Below are positions 17,395 to 22,409 of a stretch of DNA of 22,409 bases, piece after piece. Position 1 is the stretch's first letter. Each line of letters opens with the position of its first letter. The notes beneath the pieces were generated by a model. The model had not been told where the DNA came from. It saw only the letters and a program-made list of their open reading frames with translations, and made no database searches. This DNA is from Bacteroidales bacterium UBA7569 (lineage in GTDB: Bacteria; Bacteroidota; Bacteroidia; Bacteroidales; Paludibacteraceae). The position numbers and the translations under genes are program-made. The DNA is taken from NCBI GenBank assembly GCA_002477945.1, contig DLLF01000030.1:1-22409 (forward strand), read 5' to 3'.

Positions 17395-19926
17395 ATGGCA
17401 CCCAAACGACCCCATCGTCCGACAAAGGACATTGCGACAGAGGAACAGCCCACCGTACATAAAACATCGGCTTTCTTTCGAGATATGATTCACAATGAAC
17501 GTTTTCAGTTCGTTGTAGGCATCATAGCGATGGGTTTTGGTATATATGCTTCCGTTGCTTTCCTTTCATTTTTCTTCACAGGGAAGGCGGACTGCTCCAT
17601 CTTGGAACAATCCATGGAGGACAGTCGTGCCATGAGGGGTGTTATCCAGAACTGGGCGGGACTGGAAGGAGCCCGTCTGTCCCGTTTCCTGATGAATTCC
17701 TGTTTCGGTTTTGCATCCTCCGGATTATTGTTTCTACTCATTTTCTTCGGTTTACAACTCATCCGAGCCACAGACTGCTCCAAGAAGTTGAGGGTGTTTT
17801 TACATACTCTCTTCTGGATACTGTGGGCAAGTTTCTTCTTTGGTTTCATACAAAGGGTGACCGGTGCTGACAGTTTCTTTTACTGGGGAGGACGATGCGG
17901 CTACTTAGTCAGCCAATGGTTTGTTTCTTACATTCAAGTGCTCGGCACATTATTGGTATTGTTAATGATTCTTCTTACGTTTCTGATTGCAACAAACAGC
18001 AAGACCATACCGACCCTGAAACGCATAGGGAACAAGTTCCTCCAATTATTCAAGAAACGACAAAAAGACGCCGAAACGGAAAGAGAGGGAACAGGGGATA
18101 CGGAAACAGAAAAGGACAAAGAGGAAGATGGTGAGGAAGAGTTTACTATCCTTGTGAACAACGGGAGCGACGAGGCGGAAGGATTGGAGTACAGAATCTG
18201 CAACGAAGAGGGGGAAACTAATCCTGACAAAGAAGACAATGCAACAGAGGCACAGGAAGGACAGGAGACGGAAGAGGGAGAGGAACAGGGCAACGACATT
18301 GACCTGACCATACAACCCGTGGAGGGAACGGATCTAACCGAAGACGAGAATTCTCCTGATTTCTACTTGAAGAAATTAGGTCCGTACGATCCCCGCAAGG
18401 ACTTGTCGGAATACAAGTTTCCGAGTCTGGGTCTGCTGAAAACTTATGAGAATGACGTGGCTCCCATCATAGACCGCGAAGAACAGAATGCCAACAAGAA
18501 CCGTATTGTTGACGCATTGAAGAGTTACGGCATAGAGATAAAAAGCATCTATGCCACTGTAGGTCCGACCGTCACTCTCTATGAGATTATCCCCAAGGAA
18601 GGAATCAAGCTCTCCCGCATAAAGAGCCTTGAGGACGATATTATGATGAGTTTGGCAGCAGACGGAATACGTATTATCGCCCCCATGCCAGGGAAAGGAA
18701 CCGTAGGAATAGAAGTACCAAACAAGAAACCGCAGACTGTGAGCATGCACTCCGTGATAGCCAGCAGGTTGTTTCAAGAAAACAAGAAGATGAAATTGCC
18801 TGTTGCCATAGGCAAGACCATCACGAACGAAGTGTTTATGTTCGATTTGGCAAAGACGCCTCACCTGCTGGTTGCCGGTGCGACGGGACAGGGAAAGTCG
18901 GTTGCTATAAACGCCATCATCACCTCCCTACTCTACAAAAAACATCCTGCCGAGTTGAAGTTCGTATTGATTGATCCCAAGATGGTGGAGTTCTACCCCT
19001 ATAAGGCACTTATACACCACTATTTGGCAGCGGCCCCCGATGTGGAAGACAACGACATTGTCATTACGGACTGTGAGAAGGTTATCAATACGCTGAACTC
19101 ATTGGTTATCGAGATGGAGAACCGCTACAAGTTGCTCATGGATGCCGGTGTAAGGAACCTGGAGGACTACAATGAGAAGTTCATCAACCGCCGTCTCAAT
19201 CCCGAGAAGACGGTAGCCGACTCCCTGCACCACCGTTTTCTGCCTTACATAGTCATCATCATAGACGAATACGGAGACTTCATTATGCAGGCAGGCAAGC
19301 AAGTGGAGACTCCTATTGCGCGCATCACCCAGAAGGCTCGTGCCGTGGGTATGCATATGATTCTGGCGACACAGCGTCCGTCAGTGAACATCGTGACGGG
19401 TGTCATCAAAGCCAACATCCCGACCCGTATAGCATTGCGAACCCAATCGGTGATAGATTCGCGCACCGTTTTGGACACTAAGGGCGCAGAACACTTGATA
19501 GGAAGAGGCGATATGCTCTATGCGGGCAACAGCAACATAACCCGTATCCAGTGCGCCTTTGTAGATACACCCGAAGTGGATGCCATTGTGGAACATATAC
19601 AACAGCAGCAACATTACTCCGAGCCCTACCAGTTGCCTGAGTATATCCCCGAAGGTTCGGAAGAGGCAGCACCCGGCAGCGTGGATATGAAACGCTTAGA
19701 CCCTATGTTCGGCGATGTGGCCCGCTATGTCGTAAGCAAGCAAGAAGGTTCCACCTCGCGTCTGCAGCGTGCTTTTGAGATTGGTTATAACCGAGCGGGG
19801 AAACTATCCGACCAATTGGAGGCGGCAGGTATTGTGGGTCCGAACAAAGGTCCGAAAGGCCGAGACGTACTCATACAGGACTTGGGTATGCTGGAACAGA
19901 AATTGCAGGAATTGGGCATATCATAG
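17395..19926 (+). CDS. ftsK: DNA translocase FtsK
   Basis: An 843-residue septal DNA pump that segregates chromosome termini. Four hydrophobic segments lie in the first 200 residues (about 39-62, 101-123, 138-157, 177-199). A charged, very acidic linker covers about 221-320, rich in E, D, T and G. The motor follows, with Walker A GATGQGKS at 495-502, Walker B IIIIDEYGD with D624-E625, and the conserved ILATQRPSVNIVTGVIKANIP. The C-terminal gamma winged-helix, which reads KOPS-like polarity sequences, covers about 782-827 (GSTSRLQRAFEIGYNRAGKL). The linker is short compared with E. coli but normal for Bacteroidota. It lies 69 nt after queA and 39 nt before the LolA-like gene. Confidence 0.96.
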   Translation: MAPKRPHRPTKDIATEEQPTVHKTSAFFRDMIHNERFQFVVGIIAMGFGIYASVAFLSFFFTGKADCSILEQSMEDSRAMRGVIQNWAGLEGARLSRFLMNSCFGFASSGLLFLLIFFGLQLIRATDCSKKLRVFLHTLFWILWASFFFGFIQRVTGADSFFYWGGRCGYLVSQWFVSYIQVLGTLLVLLMILLTFLIATNSKTIPTLKRIGNKFLQLFKKRQKDAETEREGTGDTETEKDKEEDGEEEFTILVNNGSDEAEGLEYRICNEEGETNPDKEDNATEAQEGQETEEGEEQGNDIDLTIQPVEGTDLTEDENSPDFYLKKLGPYDPRKDLSEYKFPSLGLLKTYENDVAPIIDREEQNANKNRIVDALKSYGIEIKSIYATVGPTVTLYEIIPKEGIKLSRIKSLEDDIMMSLAADGIRIIAPMPGKGTVGIEVPNKKPQTVSMHSVIASRLFQENKKMKLPVAIGKTITNEVFMFDLAKTPHLLVAGATGQGKSVAINAIITSLLYKKHPAELKFVLIDPKMVEFYPYKALIHHYLAAAPDVEDNDIVITDCEKVINTLNSLVIEMENRYKLLMDAGVRNLEDYNEKFINRRLNPEKTVADSLHHRFLPYIVIIIDEYGDFIMQAGKQVETPIARITQKARAVGMHMILATQRPSVNIVTGVIKANIPTRIALRTQSVIDSRTVLDTKGAEHLIGRGDMLYAGNSNITRIQCAFVDTPEVDAIVEHIQQQQHYSEPYQLPEYIPEGSEEAAPGSVDMKRLDPMFGDVARYVVSKQEGSTSRLQRAFEIGYNRAGKLSDQLEAAGIVGPNKGPKGRDVLIQDLGMLEQKLQELGIS

Positions 19927-19965
19927 GAACCAAGACTTTGCGAACAGAGACTAAATTCATAACAA

Positions 19966-20643
19966 ATGACAATGACAGAGCGCAGCACTCATAATGGATT
20001 CATGGACAGTTTATTCACAGGGAAACGATACGTGTGCAAGGTATGGTGTACTGCATTGCTTTGTATTCTTCCGTTGTCTGTATCCGCGACAGCCTTGGAC
20101 GTCTTTCTCACGAACATAGAGCAACGAACATTGCAATCGGATTTCACCATTACCGTTACGGAAGAGGCAGCCCAACCGATGAATTATCCGGGAACCATCG
20201 TGATGCAAGGTAACCGGTTTCTGTTGAGTATGTTTGAGACAGAGACGGCATACGACGGGAAGACCTTGTACATCTATAACGCAGCGAATGACGAACTGAC
20301 CCTGACAACGCCTTCGGAGGACGAACTGACGGAAGCCAACCCGTTTCTCTATGCAAAAGCCCTCGCAGGCACATGTACGGTTACCGAACGGCCGGCGAAG
20401 GAACCGGCACAAACCATTATTGTACTTACCCCGAAAGACCAGTCGGCCGGCATTCAGAAGTTTACCTTGCGTCTCAAACGAGCGGGAGACGGGGTGGATA
20501 GAACCGTTTATCTACCTGTTTCCATAGAAATGAAGGCAGGGAAACAAGTTACCACCCTGACACTGAAACAACCCAGATACACAGAAGAGAGACCAGCGTT
20601 CCGTTTGGATTATCCTGAGGCATATCTAAATGATCTGCGCTAA
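19966..20643 (+). CDS. LolA-like periplasmic lipoprotein carrier
   Basis: A protein of up to 225 residues similar to LolA, which ferries lipoproteins across the periplasm. A signal peptide is evident around residues 24-42 (VCKVWCTALLCILPLSVSA, cleavage before TALDVF). The mature part has the half-barrel pattern: LQSDFTITV, GTIVMQGNRFLLSMFETETAYDGKTLYIYNAANDELTLT, ELTEANPFLYAKAL, then FTLRLKR and a final strand. Start is uncertain: ATG at 19966, 19972 or 20002 all precede the signal; 20002 (MDSLFTGKRYVCK) gives the most typical signal-peptide length. It follows ftsK by 39 nt; the ftsK-lolA neighbourhood is familiar from other Bacteroidota. LolA versus a related LolA-fold sigma-E-type sensor cannot be separated. 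Confidence 0.82.
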   Translation: MTMTERSTHNGFMDSLFTGKRYVCKVWCTALLCILPLSVSATALDVFLTNIEQRTLQSDFTITVTEEAAQPMNYPGTIVMQGNRFLLSMFETETAYDGKTLYIYNAANDELTLTTPSEDELTEANPFLYAKALAGTCTVTERPAKEPAQTIIVLTPKDQSAGIQKFTLRLKRAGDGVDRTVYLPVSIEMKAGKQVTTLTLKQPRYTEERPAFRLDYPEAYLNDLR

Positions 20644-20677
20644 CTGTCACATATATACCCACAAACTACATTCCATT

Positions 20678-21607
20678 ATGCATACACATTGTCTTATCAT
20701 CGGGTCGGGTCCTGCAGGTTATACCGCAGCGATCTATGCGTCCCGTTCCAATTTGTCGCCTATTCTTGTGGAGGGACCACAAACGGGCGGTCAACTGATG
20801 ATTACCACCGAGGTGGAAAATTTTCCCGGTTATCCTGATGGTGTGGAGCCATTCCAGATGATGGACGATATGCGGCGTCAGGCAGAGCGTTTCGGCACCC
20901 GGTTCGTACAGAGCATTGTTACCCGTGTTGATTTCTCCTGCTCGCCCAAGCGGGTGTATCTTGAGGACGGCACGGAGTACGAAGCCGATACCGTCATCGT
21001 TGCCACGGGAGCAAGTGCCAAGTTTCTTGGCATACAATCGGAAGAAGACTACAAGGGGCGCGGCGTATCGGCGTGCGCTACGTGCGACGGTTTTTTCTAC
21101 CGCAACAAGACCGTAGCGGTAGTGGGCGGCGGCGACACTGCCTGCGAAGAAGCATCATATCTGGCAGGACTCTGCAAAAAGGTCTATATGATTGTCCGCA
21201 AGCCCTACCTGCGTGCGTCCGAGATTATGCAGCAGCGCGTACTGAACAACCCGAAGATAGAGGTTTTGTTTGAGTACAACACTCTCCGCCTGACAGGCGA
21301 ACCCAAAGTACAGGGTGCCGATCTGGTCTATCGCAAAGGCGAACCCGACGAGCAGATTCACCATATTGACATCGACGGTTTCTTCCTCGCTATCGGACAC
21401 AGACCCAACACAGACCTTTTTGCCGAGTATTTGAAGCGGGACAATGAAGGATATATTCTGACCGAAGGCGACTCGCCGCGTACGAACGTGGCGGGTGTGT
21501 TTGCGGCGGGAGACTGCGCAGATCCTCACTACAGACAGGCCATCGTGGCGGCAGGAAGCGGCTGCAAAGCCGCCATTGAGGCAGACCATTATCTCAAATC
21601 AAGGTAA
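20678..21607 (+). CDS. trxB: Thioredoxin-disulfide reductase
   Basis: A 309-residue cytoplasmic flavoenzyme that reduces thioredoxin with NADPH. FAD-binding GSGPAG is at 9-14, the redox-active CATC at C133-C136 (SACATCDG), and the NADPH-binding VGGGDTACEEA at 149-159. The late FAD segment VAGVFAAGDCADPHYRQAIVAAGSGCKAA is intact. The ATG at 20678 (MHTHCLIIGSGPAG) is chosen because the FAD motif begins immediately; an in-frame ATG at 20630 would overlap the LolA-like gene. It is 34 nt downstream of that gene and the last of the ftsX-to-trxB run; rpsO has its own promoter. Confidence 0.95.
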   Translation: MHTHCLIIGSGPAGYTAAIYASRSNLSPILVEGPQTGGQLMITTEVENFPGYPDGVEPFQMMDDMRRQAERFGTRFVQSIVTRVDFSCSPKRVYLEDGTEYEADTVIVATGASAKFLGIQSEEDYKGRGVSACATCDGFFYRNKTVAVVGGGDTACEEASYLAGLCKKVYMIVRKPYLRASEIMQQRVLNNPKIEVLFEYNTLRLTGEPKVQGADLVYRKGEPDEQIHHIDIDGFFLAIGHRPNTDLFAEYLKRDNEGYILTEGDSPRTNVAGVFAAGDCADPHYRQAIVAAGSGCKAAIEADHYLKSR

Positions 21608-21632
21608 TGCGGACAGATTTTGCAGAGAACTA

Positions 21633-21663
21633 TTTGGCGAGAGAGAAAAAAGCAGTACCTTTG
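21633..21663 (+). promoter_or_regulatory. Predicted strong promoter for rpsO
   Basis: TTTG (21633-21636), 19 nt, TACCTTTG (21656-21663): perfect matches to both Bacteroidota boxes. Start near 21670 leaves a leader of about 82 nt. Confidence 0.85.
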
Positions 21664-21669
21664 CAGGTG

Positions 21670-21752
21670 GTTTGCACAGCCTGGTGCAGGCTCAGTAAAT
21701 GTGGGAGTGTGGGAACACGACCATTATCGTTTAACAAATTATACTTATAGTT
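21670..21752 (+). promoter_or_regulatory. Structured rpsO leader (possible S15 autoregulatory site)
   Basis: The leader contains AGCCTG-GTG-CAGGCT, a perfect 6-bp hairpin at 21678-21692, and GTGT-GGGA-ACAC at 21707-21718, a 4-bp stem with a GNRA-type loop that can be extended by GG/CC across a small internal loop. S15 is known to repress its own mRNA in several phyla through unrelated leader structures. That this leader does so is inference. Confidence 0.45.
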
Positions 21753-22022
21753 ATGTATCTGACATCAGAGAAGAAGCAAGAGATTTTTGCTCAGTATGGC
21801 AAAGACGCCAAGAACACGGGTAGTGCAGAAAGCCAAATTGCCCTGTTCACATTCCGTATCCAACACTTGACCGAGCACTTGAAGAGCAACCAAAAGGACT
21901 TCGGCACAGAGCGTGCGTTGACCAAACTGGTCGGCAAGCGCCGCCGTTTGCTGGATTACCTGAAAGAGCAGGATATTGAGCGTTATCGTGCTATCATCAA
22001 AGAATTGGGTATTCGTAAGTAA
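21753..22022 (+). CDS. rpsO: 30S ribosomal protein S15
   Basis: An 89-residue primary-binding protein of the small-subunit platform that contacts 16S rRNA helices 20-22. The family pattern is complete: KKQEIFAQYGKDAKNTGSAESQIALFTFRI, HLTEHLKSNQKDFGTERALTKLVGKRRRLLDYLK and ERYRAIIKELGIRK. The length is exactly that expected. It is flanked by its own promoter and a strong terminator, so it is monocistronic, and it has the GC-rich codon use of a highly expressed gene. Confidence 0.98.
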   Translation: MYLTSEKKQEIFAQYGKDAKNTGSAESQIALFTFRIQHLTEHLKSNQKDFGTERALTKLVGKRRRLLDYLKEQDIERYRAIIKELGIRK

Positions 22023-22043
22023 AAAGAGTTCCAGTTTTCAGAA

Positions 22044-22082
22044 AAAGGTTATCTACAGCATAGTAGATAACCTTTCTTTTTT
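22044..22082 (+). terminator. Intrinsic terminator of rpsO
   Basis: AAAGGTTATCTAC (22044-22056) and GTAGATAACCTTT (22063-22075) form a perfect 13-bp stem with a 6-nt loop, followed by CTTTTTT. It begins 21 nt after the rpsO stop. Confidence 0.93.
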
Positions 22083-22168
22083 GCGCCTGTCCATGGGAGG
22101 AAAAGGAGTTCTCCGCCCTCTCTTTCAAGAGGAGAGACTGAGACCTATAAGGCGAATGGGGCGGATAA

Positions 22169-22186
22169 GACAGATAGGACAGATAG
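22169..22186. repeat. Two tandem copies of GACAGATAG
   Basis: Exact 9-bp units at 22169-22177 and 22178-22186 within a GGATAA...ATG context. Similar short intergenic tandem words are common in Bacteroidales by recollection; no function is evident. Confidence 0.6.
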
Positions 22187-22232
22187 ATGTAGGGTACTCG
22201 CACCAAAACCATAAGAGATATAATTCTATATA

Positions 22233-22409
22233 CTTTTCTTTTGCCTGACCCAAAGAAAAGAAACCAAAGAAAAGTCACCGGCTGTGCGTCGGGCGTTGCC
22301 AAAAATATGGGGTCACTCGAATTTCGGCGGAGACAAAACTCGCTTCGCTCAAACAGTATCTCCGCTGACCGAAATTCCCGCTCCATTTTTGACACCCGAC
22401 ACAATGCCG
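22233..22409. repeat. Dispersed palindromic repeat element (may extend past the window)
   Basis: The left part has CTTTTCTTTTG (22233-22243), which pairs with CCAAAGAAAAG (22250-22260), a word repeated at 22264-22274. From 22279 to 22409 the sequence is one long imperfect palindrome. Left-arm words CGGC, GTCGGGCG, CAAAAAT, GAATTTCGG and CGGAGA recur in the same order, with small gaps, in the reverse complement of the right arm. At the centre (22341-22350) is CGCTTCGCTC, whose minus strand includes GCGAAGC, a word known to form a very stable DNA mini-hairpin. The right arm matches 5554-5588. No transposase is present, so it resembles a REP- or MITE-like non-autonomous element. Confidence 0.75.

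Noticed and set aside
18058..18354. Acidic low-complexity stretch in FtsK as a possible insertion or fusion
   Set aside because: FtsK proteins normally have a variable, charged linker between membrane and motor domains; the length is ordinary.
21997..22404. Minus-strand frame of 135 codons at the right edge, with a FERSEF-like peptide
   Set aside because: It runs through the palindromic repeat, the short tandem repeats and the rpsO terminator into rpsO. The peptide is the translation of a repeat element, a known source of false genes.
22279..22409. Possible integron attC site
   Set aside because: It is a long imperfect palindrome, but there is no integrase, no cassette array and no clear core-site pair; a dispersed repeat with a second arm at 5554 explains it better.

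Overview
The window looks like chromosome from a Bacteroidales bacterium (phylum Bacteroidota). The gene families are typical of that group: b558-type succinate:quinone oxidoreductase, a complete porP-porK-porL-porM-porN type IX secretion (T9SS) core, DUF2795 and DUF3098 proteins. Several intergenic regions also carry the Bacteroidota promoter (TTTG near -33, TAnnTTTG near -7, 19-20 nt apart), and Shine-Dalgarno sites are weak. The family or genus cannot be fixed from the sequence alone. A T9SS argues against most gut Bacteroides species and fits Porphyromonas-, Tannerella-, Paludibacter- or Prevotella-like lineages.

Layout. (1) 1-4976, minus strand: a fumarate reductase/succinate dehydrogenase operon, frdC-X-Y-frdA-frdB. 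frdB runs off the left edge. X (four-helix membrane protein) and Y (lipoprotein) are unrecognised, AT-rich genes lying between the cytochrome b and flavoprotein genes. (2) 4977-5731: a long non-coding divergent region with an frdC promoter, 11-bp-period tandem repeats, inverted repeats, and one arm of a dispersed repeat whose fuller palindromic copy lies at the right edge. (3) 5732-7098, plus strand: a class I SAM-dependent methyltransferase and a PduO-type cobalamin adenosyltransferase. (4) 7185-13378: an acidic DUF2795 protein with its own promoter, then the T9SS genes: porP (outer-membrane beta-barrel), porK (lipoprotein), porL and porM (inner-membrane motor), porN (ring partner of PorK). 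(5) 13499-21607: after a stem-loop and a new promoter, a tight co-directional run of envelope, division and tRNA-modification genes: ftsX, DUF3098, uppP, truB, queA, ftsK, a lolA-like gene and trxB. (6) 21656-22082: rpsO as its own unit, with a textbook promoter, a structured leader and a strong intrinsic terminator. (7) 22083-22409: a non-coding tail filled by short tandem repeats and a large imperfect palindrome that reaches the window edge.

Functionally the window is mostly housekeeping: anaerobic or menaquinone-linked respiration (Frd), protein export to the cell surface (T9SS), cell-wall lipid recycling and division (UppP, FtsX, FtsK), tRNA modification (TruB, QueA), lipoprotein trafficking (LolA-like), redox (TrxB) and translation (S15). 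The parts least explained by known biology are the X/Y gene pair inside the frd operon, the repeat-rich non-coding region 5291-5640, the palindromic dispersed element, and the rpsO leader. I saw no tRNA, rRNA, CRISPR array, transposase or phage gene.
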